DNA of 64,000 nt from Vicia villosa (taxonomy: Eukaryota > Streptophyta > Magnoliopsida > Fabales > Fabaceae), in assembly GCF_029867415.1 (NCBI RefSeq), contig NW_026705299.1, forward strand, positions 186,001 to 250,000. Reading direction: 5' to 3'. The notes beneath the pieces are model-generated. The model had not been told where the DNA came from. It worked only from the letters and a program-made list of their open reading frames with translations, and did no database searches. The translations under genes were made by a program, and so were the position numbers. Each line of letters begins with the position of its first letter. Position 1 is the stretch's first letter. Below, in pieces: positions 1 to 12,817 of the stretch.

Positions 1-678
1 CTGTCTTTTTTGTGCAATTTTCTTGTCCATCAATTATACTTATTTTACGATGAACTAATTTAACATTTATCATATTCTTCTATTTTTTTTAGCATCAATA
101 GAATCCAATTGTAATTATAGTTTGAGTTGCAGTCAAGTGAATACTCTATTGAATTGTTTGTATTAATCTTTCACAATAATTCACTTCACTAATATAAATA
201 ATACATTCTATACCAAAACTTTCATCTCACCCTATAATTAACATAGGTATATTTTTTGGGTGCACCATATAAAACATATATTTTTTTTAAATACAACTTA
301 TTTTCTCGATTTTTCTAATCACCGGTGAAATAGATCTATCAGAGACCTCGCTTTGAATCCAATTTACTATATTTTCTATTTTTTTAATTGACTTAGACAC
401 CAAACGTTATATTATATTAGTTGGCGCCTTATCCTTTTCCCTTTTTTATTTATTTTGAATTACAAAATTAAAATTTGTTTGATGAAAAAGAAATAGTCAT
501 AGTACAATAAAATATATTGATTTCGTTAAAATTATTTACTTAAATGACTCATTGTTTCAAATGTCCCTTATTTTTATTTTTATTTTAAATTTGTTTTTTC
601 CCTTGGTTATTAGGTCAACTGAGAAAAAATATTATTTGCGTGAATTTCCCAAAATATGACACTTTTCTTTTCTTTTTT
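1..678. other. AT-rich intergenic DNA, nothing identified
   Basis: No coding frame with recognisable similarity and no paired repeats were seen. The sequence is A/T-rich with T-runs, typical of decayed plant intergenic DNA. Confidence 0.5.
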
Positions 679-951
679 GGCTTAATTGCAACTTCGGTCC
701 CCCTATTTTGTCTTTTTCTTGATTTTGATCCCTCCATTTTAAAAATCACTATTTTAGTCTCCTTATTAAGTGTTCTGTGCAATTTTCGTCCCCCTATTTT
801 AATTTTTTTCCTGCTATTTTAATCCCTATTTTAGTCCCTTTTTCAACAGAAAATTCAAAAGAGGACTAAAATAATAGTTTTTAAAATAGGGGGATCAAAA
901 TAAAATTAAAAAAAAAAGACAAAATAAGGGGACCAAAATTATAATTAAGCC
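679..951. mobile_element. MITE with long terminal inverted repeats
   Basis: The element begins GGCTTAATTGCAACTTCGGT and ends with the inverse of GGCTTAATTATAATTTTGGT. The two arms stay similar for about 85 bp, through a shared GTCCCCNTATTTTGTCTTTTT block and an inner TTTTAAAAA block, so the 273-bp unit can fold into a long hairpin. It has no coding capacity. T-runs on both flanks prevent a confident target duplication, so the superfamily is undecided; arm length and AT-richness would fit a Mutator-type MITE. The short methionine-initiated frame running through the left arm is hairpin sequence, not a gene. Confidence 0.75.
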
Positions 952-2133
952 ATTTTTTAAATTATTTTTATTTATTTATTTTATTTGTTGTCCCTTATAC
1001 CCGATGTGAAACTCTTTTTACATGAATACTTCAAAGACCCAGACTCTAACTTTTCATTTACGTATCAACACTCTTCATTTCATCGTCATTCTCTTAAAAA
1101 CATACTAGGCGATTTTAATCTTCATCAAAACACCCTAAACTCATATTTAATTATCTCTTCCAACACAACTATTCAAACAACAACTCTTCCAATCAAACTC
1201 GAACGAAGCTTCATCATCACATTTTCGATACTTTCCTTATAAATGTTATTTTTGTTTTTGAGAATTGCTTATTGCTTATATATTATGTTTAGAGATGTTA
1301 TTTTCATTATATTGATAAAAATGGGTTATTCAGATAGAAATGTTGTTTTTCTTGAATAGTGTTTTTAGTTTGAGAAAATGGTGTCACTGATCAGTAAAAT
1401 GTTTTTTTCTTGAATATGGTTAGTTTGAGAATATGTGGAACTCTACTTATCTAATGATTGATATTGTTGAATGTATGTTCTTAAGCATTTATAACACTTG
1501 ATGCACTAATAATAAACTATTTTTTGTTTGCTGTTATTTTTCTCGATCTTTGCCATAAACTTGACTAGTATAGTAAAATGTTGATGTTGTGTAAAATGTT
1601 CTTAGGAAGTGTTGATGTTGTTGTTCAAATTAAAAGACCATATGTACCATGACTATAGTATAATTCATATGCATTATGTGCCTTAGTAGATATTTGTTGA
1701 TTAGTGTTGTTGTTGGGTAGTATATTTCTTGTTCATACAGAGATGGAGGATTCCACCAAAACCTATCATACAATTTTCCCGTCGGTGATAGAGGAATAAA
1801 GTGATAAGTTTTCACGACGTCTTTCATTACATCGCATGTGAAACCGAAGTAAAACTCATTTTCTAATCGAGGTAAAATGTGTTTTCATAGTAGAGTTTTA
1901 TTATTTATTTACTCTTTAATTACTATTCTTATTTCTTTCCTCAATCTATCTTGAGGTGTTTGTGCAAAATGAAACAATACAAAACTTATTATTGCATACA
2001 AATCACATGTCAAAAGACAAAAACTCAATATTGTATTCAAATCACAAGTCAGAAGACAAAACTCAATCCTTCGATTTTATTGGCATCATAGACATAGATC
2101 TTGATCAAAAGTTTTTGAAATTGTCGTAATCAA
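952..2133. other. Unassigned AT-rich DNA
   Basis: No supported gene. Around 1740-1790 a plus frame reads RIPPK followed by stops, weakly reminiscent of a plant B3-domain core, but it is too short and broken to call. Confidence 0.4.
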
Positions 2134-2148
2134 TCTAATGCAAGAAGG

Positions 2149-3177
2149 TATCTCCTTTCCTTCTATTTGCTCCTTGTGCAATAGAGATAATGAGACATCC
2201 AAACACTTATTTTTTTACTGTCATTTTGCTGCTAGCATATGGGGCTGGTTCAGTGAGGTTTTGTCTTCTACAACCCCTATCAATTCTTTAAATGACTGCC
2301 TGTGCTTCTTAAAAGAACCATGGAGCAAGCAGGCTTTGGTTGTCATCAAAGCTAGTCTTGTCTTCATTATTTACCAAATTTGGCATTCGATGAATTTGGT
2401 TAGATTCGAAAACATGATGGTCCATTGGAAGACTTGTGTTACTCAGATTAAAGCCAGAGCAAAAATGGTGGGGAATATGTCCAACAAAAAGGCTGATAAC
2501 TCCATGAAGAGCTTCATTTTTCTTAAGAAGCTTGACATCAATTTGCATCCAAGTCTGCCAGCTATGGTTAAGCATGTTCTTTGGTGCCCTCCGGATAAGC
2601 ATTGGATTAAGTGTAACATTGATGGAGTTGCAGCAGGCTCTCCTTCTCTTGCTGCCTGTGGTGGCATCTTCAGAAATGATGCTGCAAATTACATTATCAG
2701 CTTTTGTGCTTTTCTAAACTTTGGTAACTCTGTCCAAGCTGAATTCATGGTTGTCATCCTTGCAATTGAAAAGGCCAAGGATATGAATTGGAATAGATTA
2801 TGGCTAGAAACCGATTGTGTTTTGGTTGTGAAGGCTTTCTCGAACTCTAAACTGGTGCCTTGGAAATTCTAATCTCGTTGGCTTACGTGTGGAGCTTACA
2901 CTCTTTCTATTGATTTTAGAATCACACACATTTTACGTGAAGCCAATTTTTGCGCGGATTTTCTGGCTAACATAGGATTAAAAAGCAAAGCTTTCACTTG
3001 GTTTAATTTTATGCACAATGATATGTATTCGGAATACTTGTTAGACAAGACGGGAACACCTCACTTTAGGATTTGTTCGTAAGAGGTTTGGTTTTGATCC
3101 CCCTCTTGTCTTCTTTGTATTCTTTTCTTTTTGATTATTAATATAATCCTCTTTTTTTTTGTTAAAAAAAAAAAAAA
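2149..3177 (+). mobile_element. 5'-truncated L1-type LINE
   Basis: The insert holds the 3' end of a plant LINE: a zinc-binding RVT-type segment, an RNase H-like domain, a short 3' UTR and a 14-base A-run ending at 3177. It is flanked by a perfect 15-bp target duplication, TCTAATGCAAGAAGG, at 2134-2148 and 3178-3192. Length (about 1.03 kb), A-tail and target duplication are the standard result of target-primed reverse transcription that stopped early. The plus strand is the coding strand. Confidence 0.92.
2150..3082 (+). pseudogene. LINE ORF2 C-terminus: zf-RVT and RNase H-like domain
   Basis: The frame opens in a reverse-transcriptase-associated zinc-binding region (C-S-L-C followed by H-L-F-F-Y-C). 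About 120 residues on is an RNase H-like fold of the kind found at the end of plant LINE ORF2: KCNIDG with its first acidic residue, ACGGIFRND, then an AEFMVVILAIEKA helix and LETDC with a second acidic residue. A TAA at 2870-2872 interrupts it. The same frame then continues through REANFCADFLAN, the usual end of this domain, to a stop at 3080-3082. The apparent start codon at 2138 lies in the target duplication, so it is not a real LINE start. The copy cannot encode a working protein. Confidence 0.88.
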
Positions 3178-3192
3178 TCTAATGCAAGAAGG

Positions 3193-4600
3193 ATTCAATC
3201 TAGTGTGTGCACGTGCATAGTTGATGATAACTCAGTGTTTTTGATTTGTTACTGTTTAAACTCCACTCCACATTAGATTAAAGATAAAGGAAGAGAGAAG
3301 GTATATGAAATTAGTGAGGGTGGTGCCGGATCAACTTTTCTATTTGAGATGTATAAAGTTGGCGGTTGAATTTTAAATTTTTTTCTTATTTCATAAATAA
3401 ATCAATCAGTTGTATAATTTATACGGTTTTAATATTGTATTGATTTTTTTATTTCGAATTAAACTATACTTATATTTTTAGTTTAAAACTGTAAACACTT
3501 TTTTCTCTAAAAAGATCTTTAAATTGAGTAACACATGAAATAAATATAATTATTAAAAAATATAATTCTTTTCTATTAATCAAATTAAATAAAAAAATAT
3601 GAATAATGAATAATGAAAATAAAAAGTATTGGAAATATTATTTTCTAATTTATATGCGATTTTGAAAATTAATTTTTATAAAACAATATGATTTAAAAGA
3701 AGTATATTTTTAAGTGGTAAAAATTATAAATTTGTAATTAATAAAAATTATAACTATGTTTTTTCCTCTTCCCAATTTCTAAATCTAAAAACCAAAATAT
3801 ATAAAACTTTTTTTTATTTTTTTATTTTCAAAATTAATAAATAAAAATTATTTTGTAAAATTAAAGTACCAAATAAATTTTATTATTTTTAAATATTAAA
3901 AGCTAAAAAAACTATTTTATAAAATTAAATCAAACAAATCCTAAATATCAATATTAATTTCAAGGAATCTTAAAAATCAGACACTAAATATTACTACCTC
4001 CGATCCTATTTAAAATAAAAAATTAATTTTTTAGATATTCTGAATAACTAATGGATTTTAACAATATAAATAGCACTAAAGAGAGTAGGATACTTTCAAT
4101 TATAAATCACACTTTGAGTCGTCATTTTGTAAGAGTATAGTCACTTACCTTAAAGACCAACCTCTATTGATTTGATATAAGCAATACTTTAAGGTAGGTA
4201 TTACTCTATTAAATGAGTGCTTTTGAGAAAGAGTAAAAAACTTGTAAGCATTGTATTATAGTTTTGTTAGGACAATTGATATGACTTTACATCTACATTC
4301 TAAATAGATAATGACATGGAGCAAATACTTCAAGATAGTACTAACTACTTTGACCAAAAATAGAAAGAAGAAGATAGTAGTAACATCAATCATTTATGAG
4401 AAAAATTAGTCGGATTTATACATTTAGATGTGATAAAAAATACCACTTCAGTATAATTTTTGTTGTTATTTGACTCTTACCTAGTCAGAATGTGTGATCT
4501 AAATAAAGGATAGAAAAATTCAACATTTAAAAAAAAAAATTATTTGATCTAAATTTTATTGTAGATTTCTTTCAATCGAGATGTTGATTTCTCCTTTTTT

Positions 4601-4606
<6 letters not shown>
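3193..4606. other. AT-rich DNA with one Stowaway-like end
   Basis: No gene. At 3992-4015 the sequence TACTACCTCCGATCCTATTT resembles the terminal repeat of Stowaway-type (Tc1/Mariner) MITEs beside a TA. No matching inverted end was found downstream, so only one degraded arm can be proposed. Confidence 0.35.

Positions 4607-4684
<78 letters not shown>
4607..4684. repeat. (AT)n microsatellite, about 39 units
   Basis: Uninterrupted alternating A and T, preceded by a T-run. Confidence 0.98.
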
Positions 4685-4689
<5 letters not shown>

Positions 4690-4754
4690 TCTAAAATTAT
4701 TAGCTCTTTAACATGCATGCATGTTAATGAAAGGCAAATTCATCTTAATTTTAT

Positions 4755-4826
4755 AGAAAATCCGTGTCAGAGGCCACCTTAAGCAAAGGCAAGAAAATCC
4801 GTGTTCAGAGGCCACCTTAAACATAC
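4755..4826. repeat. Tandem duplication, 37-bp period
   Basis: AGAAAATCCGTG followed by CAGAGGCCACCTTAA occurs twice, with one 1-base insertion in the second copy. The surroundings are AT-rich and non-coding. Confidence 0.85.
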
Positions 4827-5300
4827 TTTAAATTTAAAAAGAAAATGTATGTTTAAAGATATTATATAAATTGAACTATATAAAAAAAATTGGCACAAAA
4901 CTTTAACTAGTTGAGCAGAAGTATAATTATGTTAGATGATTAGATAGAAGGTCTTGGGTTTTTTTTAATAAAAGTGGAAAAAGAAAAAGGTAAGAAATTG
5001 GGTAAAAAAAAGAAAATTTCATTAGCATCGGTTACTAGGAGGAGTGATGATTCTTACAGGAGGTTTCATAAAAGAATCGGTACACCACATCATTATCAAT
5101 CTCATGTTTTGTTAGATAGTCAGCAAAAATATTCTTCTTCCTAAGAGTATGAAGTATTGTACTCGTCATTCTCTAGTGAGAAACTCTTTAATATTGTAAA
5201 GAATCGCGACAAAGTAATGTCAAACATTAACAGACTCTGAGATAAACTTGATAGCAGAGTTGAAGTCAAAATAACACATCATGTCTTTAATGCCAAGCTC

Positions 5301-5945
5301 TCAAGCCATACGCAAACCACGATATAACGTCATCCGCTTAATGTGAGGGGTGTTGGAATAACCAATATTACCAAAAAAATTGTCAACCCAATCATCATTT
5401 GCATTTCGAATCAATTCACGAAAACTCGAGACGCCGAGATTACCGAGGCTACTGCCACCAACATTCAAGATCATATTAGTACCTTTATATGCAATCCACG
5501 TGATCGTTCTCGTTGGATGAGACAAATTATTCTTGAGAAACATTTAGCTGAAAGATTAACATAATTAAGTGTGGTGAGTTTCAAATTATAGGAAGATGCC
5601 ACTTTATTCGCAAGACACGATTTGTTCCTAGCACGCCATAATCACCAGCAAGCATCCAAAAAGATAGAGCAACCATTGATGTCATGTCTAATCTAATAAT
5701 TTAAACTATCCTCTTGGAAGAATAATGGGTCCAAGAAGCCAATATATTTCAAAAATCGTGTAGCAAATTCATAGTCTATTAAGCATTGTAGAGTTCTCTC
5801 ATAGTCCTGGGTGCATTTAGGACAAAAAAATTTCTAGAGCATACCACGATGACACACCATCGAACTTGCAGGAAGTGACTTATGTAAATTCGTCCAAAGG
5901 AAGAATTTACCTTCCCAAGAGAAGGAATATGTCACATCCACTTTC
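5301..5945 (-). pseudogene. LINE ORF2 zf-RVT and RNase H-like remnants
   Basis: Between about 5945 and 5700 a minus frame reads GKFFLWTNLHKSLP, then M-V-C-H-R-G-M and F-C-P-K-C, the zinc-binding segment that follows RT in plant LINEs. Between 5543 and 5301 another frame gives an RNase H-like core: ILNVGGSSLGNLGVSSFRELIRN, with the usual GG and G/FRE landmarks, ending YRGLRMA. The two lie in different frames and the expected DG at the first catalytic position reads VGG. This is non-functional and belongs to the LINE spanning 4959-16110. Confidence 0.75.
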
Positions 5946-6588
5946 AAGAGTTATTGTGTGTTATATTCTGAATAAATTCAGATGGGCTGAGCCATTTATA
6001 AAAATCTCGAGCAGTATATAATAAATTGAACTTTTAATTCCCATCCAAGTAAACATCATTCACTCGTACTTCTAGATATTGGGTATCCACATAAAGAATC
6101 TACTCCGCTAAATTTCCCTACCCTTGACCAATTGGAAAACTAGAAAGAGGTGTTATATCCTTCAATGTAAATTCAAATCCATCTTTAAGAGCATAGAGAG
6201 CTTTCATAATTGCATTCCAAGTAACTAATTTGAATTTCTTTTTCATATTAAGGAACGTTTTCATACTGATGTACTTAAGCTTCAAAACTTGGACATATAG
6301 GGAATAACAATCTTGGTGGATACCCTAAAGCAAGTTACCCAACATTCAAGTATTGATCTCTCTTTCAGTCCGAATCCCAATGCCACCCAACTTTTTGGGC
6401 TTAGTGATTTTATTCCTTCCAACGAGAAACACACTAGAGTTAGAATACCTTTCCACAAAAAATTCCAATCCATCTTGTCAATAAAATCACAAGTTGGCTA
6501 AGGTAGTCAGACCATTTGCATATAATAATTTGGGATAGAATTCGGGATAAACCTAACCAGAGTCAAGCGATCGGCCTTGTTAAACAAT

Positions 6589-7510
6589 TTAAGATAGCGG
6601 AGATACTAACCTCTGATGAATTTTATCCTCTAGGAACTCAAAGTCCTTGCGTTGAATATGACCAAGCAACATAGGGAAACCCAAGTATTTCCCTAGAGTA
6701 AGAGTTATCTTGATACATATGTTGGAAACAATTAAATATATTTTACTCCTCTGACTGGTAGCAGAGACGAACATCTTTGATTTACAAATACACTTTAAGC
6801 TCAAAAAACATGGAAAATGATTCAAGAAATCATAACATATCCCTGGCTAGGAGTTAGAAACCTTCACGAAAAGAAGAACATCATCTGCAAAAAAAATTAT
6901 ATCTGATAGAGGGGGTCCATTACGAGATAACCTAACAGGTCTCTAATGGCCTTCATCGGTTGTCCTAATGATTGTATGCAACAAGAATTCCATATAGATA
7001 ATAAAGAGGGAACCAAAATTTGGTAGCTGTCTCTCATTCCAAAAAAATAGATATAGAGGAACTAGTTACACAAAGCTTGATTAACTTTATAGTAATGGGA
7101 GAAAACCTGCTTTGCTTCAAAGAAAAGTTTAAGAAATCCCAATTAACTTGATCATAAGCCTTTTCGATATCTATTTTGAACACCTTATCATATTTATTTT
7201 TTAGATTTAAGCATAAAATGAAATGCTTCTTGAAGGATAATGTCATTTTTAGTTGTCCCTTTTACGAAGAAAAAAATATTGTGGAAAGGTCTAACCATCT
7301 GGTTTAAATAAAGGCACAATTTGCCAACCATAATTTTCATAATAAGCTTGTAAATAGTGATGCACAAGCTAACGGACCTGGATTTTTTAAAACTTTGCGG
7401 GCAATTTATCTTAGGAATTAATGTGATAAAAGTCTGAGAAAGGAGTAGTGAAAGCTACATGTCACAAAAGCATCTAATATAAGTTGGACAACATCATCTC
7501 CAACAATATG
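6589..7510 (-). pseudogene. LINE reverse transcriptase remnant
   Basis: Minus-strand frames give successive RT blocks: FKQFWHIVGDD near 7505-7475, LIPKINCPQSFK near 7390, KIDIEKAYDQVNWDFL at about 7180-7130 (the first catalytic block, with its aspartate), and LGKYLGFPMLLGHIQRKDF near 6700-6645, which follows the active site in plant L1 elements. The frames change several times and stops are frequent. The FADD-type block is not preserved in an open frame (near 6885 it is recognisable only as fragments). An unrelated insert separates this part from the upstream region at 8355-8643. Confidence 0.8.
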
Positions 7511-8350
<840 letters not shown>

Positions 8351-8354
8351 AAAA

Positions 8355-8643
8355 GGGTGCATTTGATTCATCGCATAAGTAACTTCTTCCATTGTCACCT
8401 GCTGAATCAAAGAGTATTGGACTTCTTCAGTGAGGATCAGAGCCATAGTTGAGTCACTCATACTATCGGGAAATATAGGAGATGTAAGGCAGAAATGACC
8501 TTTAAAAAAGTTAGTGCTTCTTTCTTGAGAATAATTGCATCATTGCACCAAACACCACTAGGAAGATGAAGGCCATGAACTTTATTTTTCTTTCGCCTGA
8601 TTACCGTCTTGGTATGAAAAAATTTGGTACTATGATCTCTCAA
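8355..8643 (-). pseudogene. LINE ORF2 segment N-terminal to RT
   Basis: The minus frame from 8643 reads RDHSTKFFHTKTVIRRKKNK, then LPSGVWCNDA. This matches the well-conserved stretch between endonuclease and RT in plant L1 elements (typically D-x-N-T-x-F-F-H). The adjacent frame continues LILTEEVQYSL and VTMEEVTYAMNQMHP, the usual lead-in to the KAPGPDG block, which is missing because of the insert at 7511-8350. It is part of the same LINE. Confidence 0.78.
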
Positions 8644-9280
8644 TTTAATCCAATCATCTTTAGTCTTTTAATACCAATGAATCTCATATTGCACAAGGAA
8701 CTCATTATACACCTTTTGAAGCTCCTAATGGAATAAACTAGTCATGTCGAATATATTATCTCCTAAGAGCGTTCGCTACCCCAAAGTCTCTTCTTAATAT
8801 TGTGCTTCTATTTGTTGATATTTCCAAAAGTTTATTTATTAAAAAGTATATAATCGTGTTGCACATTTTGAAGACAAGTTAAAAATCCATATGGGGATTT
8901 CCCTAAGTAGTATGGACTATATTGGAGTATTCCAGGTGAGTGATCCAATTTGCCTAAAACCTAAAAGGAAATAACTCACGGTCTTGTATTGGAAGGCCAC
9001 ACCTAAGGAGAATGGGTTTGTGATCACAATGAAATTTACACAACACCTCAATATATGCATCTAGGAAGGCCATGCACCAAGCAACGTCAACCAGGGCCCT
9101 ATCAAGCTTGCGATAGACCATTCAATTACTAGTAAAAGGCCTATTTCACGTGAATTTCCCACCAATCATGTCTACTTCAAATAAATTACATTTATCAAGG
9201 ACATTCAACAAAGCAGATGCCGTAGAATGATTAAAATTACCTTCTCTTTGTTCACTTGGATAAATGATGTCGTTAAAGTC

Positions 9281-10629
9281 TGATAAGTGCCAAAATGTAC
9301 TTATTTAGTGTATGTAAATAGTGGCACTTATCGATACTTTTGTTAATACCGTTTGAATAATTCCCCGTTTTGTGTATAAATACATATACTTTGTGAATAA
9401 TTGTATTTTCATATACTTTTAAACCATTTGATAGTTTTTCCTTTGTTTTTATAGGTATTCATGCTTATTGGAGCCTTGAGGAATAAAGTGTCAAAGGCAC
9501 GGCTTCGATTTCGCAATTTTGGTGAAAGCCCGCTTAGCCACCATCAAGCGGACTTCCATAGGCTCAAAATAAGGATGACCAAAATCATCATTTTGGGTTC
9601 CATTCATTCATTATTGGATAGAGCATTGAATAAGCTTTCCAACGCTTCGAACCGGGCGCAATTCGGAGTCACGGTTCTCGAGTTATGGCGAAAACAAAAT
9701 CTGGTTTTTAGCAGACTCCGCTAAGCGGACTCTGTTCCGCTCAGCGGACCTGCGGATTTTCAGACTTGTTAAAAAGGGGCCAAAATCACATTTTTAGGTC
9801 ATGGTTTGGGTATTTTTGAGTCCCAACACCATCAACTTCATTCTTAGAGTAGAATTGGCTTAGAAAACATCTTCGGAGGTTGCATTTGGATGATCGGGGG
9901 TGGATTGAGCGTCGAACGGAGCTGACAAACCGGGAGATTTTCGGTTCATTTCTCTTCTTCTTTGTGTATTTCTCTTTGGTTGGGTTTTGTTTGTATATTT
10001 ACTTGAATCTTATGTATATTTACCGATTATAATGTTATATTTAACTTGCTTTACGAATCTGTGTTGATGTTATCCTGGATTTTTGCCCTATGCTGGGGAT
10101 TTGGGGTGCTTTAGAGATAAACTTCTTGAATCCTTATCTAGGATGATTATCTGTTGGTTCTGAACTCTAGAGATAGATTTAGAGCTAGCATTCACTGTTT
10201 GTATCTGTACTTAATGCTTTCGTGTTTGAGCGGCGCGCGAGAGATCGCCGACGCGAGAATACGGATGTTCTCGTGACTTCGCGTTAGAGATAACCTTAGT
10301 TATGAGATGATCTCGTTTGTGCTCTAGAGATGGGCACTTATGTGAGAGATACGTGATGACATAGATGAGTATCGTAGGTTGAGTATAACGGGTTGGTAAG
10401 TGTATGTTTGTGAAGAGTGGATATATTTACATTCCTGATAAGTTCTTTCTCTTCTAAGAATGTGTTTATTCTTACCTGTCTATATCTTTGTTTACTTTTT
10501 GCTCATTCAATCCCGAGCTCGAAACCGTAGAAACTGTTGAATGGCATCTCTCCATCTCTGAGGACGATAATTCCCGGATCAATATTTCCAAATCTTTTTT
10601 CGTTGAATGCAGTATAGGGCATTTCAACA
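9281..10629 (+). repeat. 5' LTR of the gag-pol-less element
   Basis: Starts TGATAAGTGCC and ends CA. It carries two interrupted palindromes, TCCGCTAAGCGGA (9717-9729) and TCCGCTCAGCGGA (9736-9748). A TATAAATA is seen near 9376. The last 28 bases are inverted relative to the 3' LTR. The 87-residue frame inside it is present identically placed in the other LTR and is not thought to be a gene. Confidence 0.93.
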
Positions 10630-10633
10630 AAAA

Positions 10634-10651
10634 TGGCGCCGTTGCCGGGGA
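10634..10651 (+). other. Primer-binding site, tRNA-Asp type
   Basis: TGGCGCCGTTGCCGGGGA is complementary to the 3' end of plant tRNA-Asp, the primer used by Athila-type elements. It begins four bases after the 5' LTR. Confidence 0.9.
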
Positions 10652-11138
10652 TGGTTGTGATTGCATCGCAATAGTTTTCGTGGTTTTGAGCTTTGTATAT
10701 ATCGTATATATTGTATAGTTTCACTTGTATATATACTTACTTGTACATGTTTACTTGTTTATGTCCACCATATAGTTTTACTTGTATATGTTACATACAA
10801 GTATACTTTTGTTGGTGGATGTTGGTGAAACATGTTAATCTCGGATTGGCTCTTTACTTACAAATCTTCACTTTTCAACTCGTGCATCCAACATTCACCA
10901 ACTTTCTCTTTGTGTATGTTAATAGTTATATGTGTTTCATGTTTGTATATATGTGTTTGTTCATATACATATTTGTATACTTGTGTTTTCCTTTATGTTC
11001 GTATAATCGTTGTATATATTTGTACCAGTAACATTTGTTGAGTGGTTGGTTAGGAAACTTTCTTTAGGCTTGTGCGGTGAGACGTTACCATGGCATGACG
11101 AGAGGAGTCTACTTTCCAAACACCGAAACAATAAAGGC

Positions 11139-11185
11139 GTCGAGCTAACGACGTAAAACAAGCGCTTGTTGGGAGGCACCCCAAC
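11139..11185 (+). promoter_or_regulatory. Conserved post-pol motif of Athila-type elements
   Basis: GTCGAGCTAACGACGTAAAA then CAAGCGCTTGTTGGGAGGCA closely matches the inverse of 25231-25278, which lies just after the pol stop codon in the Athila-type element. Here there is no pol in front of it, so it is a landmark left after gag-pol loss. AAGCGCTT and the GGGAGGC/CCC part can pair locally. Function is unknown. Confidence 0.7.
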
Positions 11186-12805
11186 GGTTGTAAATGTTGT
11201 TTATATTTCTGTTTATGAGGTATTTAGGTGAAGTGCCGAGTGATTGAAACAGCTGGTGCAATTCTGATTTTTCTGAGTTCTGATGTGCCCGCTAAGCGAG
11301 CTCAGCTCCGCTAAGCGAGCATAGCAGAATTTTGTTTTTCTTCTTTGTACCAGTGGGGTTCCCATTCCACCTGGTTCAATCTTTTTCCCACTCTCACCAA
11401 GGCTAATTAATAGTATACAATAGTTTTGTTTTTCTAATTCTTTTCTGATTGTTTGTACTCAAATTTTGTTCGGTAATTTGAAGATTTTTGAGGTGATTTT
11501 CCAAAGCTTGAGTGTTTCAACCTGCGGATGTATGGTAGGATATTGTTTTTGAAGTTGTATCATTCAAGGTACTCATTTATCGCTTTCTATAGCATAACAT
11601 GTTTAGGAAACTTTTCATTTGTACAATTACCATACAATTCATTCTTTTGCATTACTTGCTTATTGATTGAATCACTTTAGTTCCCAAACCATAAATGTGA
11701 TGAAGCTTTCCATTGTTTACATATGCTGGAGGCCACAATCTTTGTTTTAACTGGATTTTATTATGCTTAATCTTTTGTTTATGTTGATTTTGTGAAAGCA
11801 TGAAAAGGATCAAGGCATTTTGTTTCATTTTGAGCACAACTACCAAAACCAAATAGTCAATTCACCTTGTGAGTGTGTGATCATTTGTTACCCCTTTTGA
11901 GCCTTTTTGTCAATGTCCATGTTGTTTTTGCTAAATGCTTATCTTTGAGTGTTTAGTTCTCATTTTTGCATGGATGATTGATTCTTTGTTTTCTTGAACC
12001 CTCAACCATGATTTTTGTTATGAATTTTTACCTTGCCTTAGAAAGTAGGGAGTATTCACATGATGGTGTGGTTGAATTCAAGTTGGGGAGAGAAATGGTT
12101 GCTACTTATTTGGCTGTTTCTATGAGGTTGAAAAGAAAGAAAAAAAAAGAAAAGAAAAAAATGTGAAAAGAAAAGAAAAGAAGAAAAAAAAGAGAAAAAG
12201 TTTTGAAAAAGAAAAAGAAAAGAGAAGTGAATAATTGTGCTAATAAGTATTGTGATTGGTTTGAGAAACTTGTGATTATGGAAGAAGTTTGATCGAGATT
12301 TTGTTGTTTGAATCTTTGGTGGATTGATCACTCCCTTAGGTTTAGGCAAGTTTTTGTTTCGATTAGCCTTAGGATATATCCCTTGTTTGTTAACCAAGCC
12401 ACATTACAACCTTGAAAAGCCCTTGTGATCTTGCTTTTGTATCTTCAATGTGATTTTTGGATGAATGCATAATTTAATCTTTTGTTTGCAAGATTGTTGG
12501 ATGAGTGTTAAAAGTCCTCATTTTTGTGTGTTCTTCATCCATTGATGAATTTTTGCTAGGTGTGATTCATGATGTGAGCATGTATTGCTTTAGAATGTTT
12601 TGTATGCTTTTTGTGTTTAGGATTCGTTTCGTTTACATGTTGTCGTTGTAGGATAGTGGTAAGTGTTTACTTTGTCTATACATTTTTGTATTGAGCCATA
12701 CATTTGTTTTTGGTTTTCAAAACTTGTTGATTCACGATTCTTTGGTTTATTACTTTTAATTCTTTGATTTATTTGACATTGTTTGAGGACAAACAAAGTT
12801 TCAAG

Positions 12806-12817
12806 TTGGGAAGAGTT
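12806..12817 (+). other. Polypurine tract
   Basis: TTGGGAAGAGTT directly precedes the 3' LTR start TGATAAGTGCC, the expected position of the plus-strand primer. Confidence 0.8.

Noticed and set aside
1735..1830. B3-domain gene fragment
   Set aside because: Only a few residues (RIPPK) fit, with stops close by.
9461..9724. 87-residue frame present twice (also 12998-13261)
   Set aside because: It is LTR sequence; the two copies are the LTR pair, not paralogous genes.
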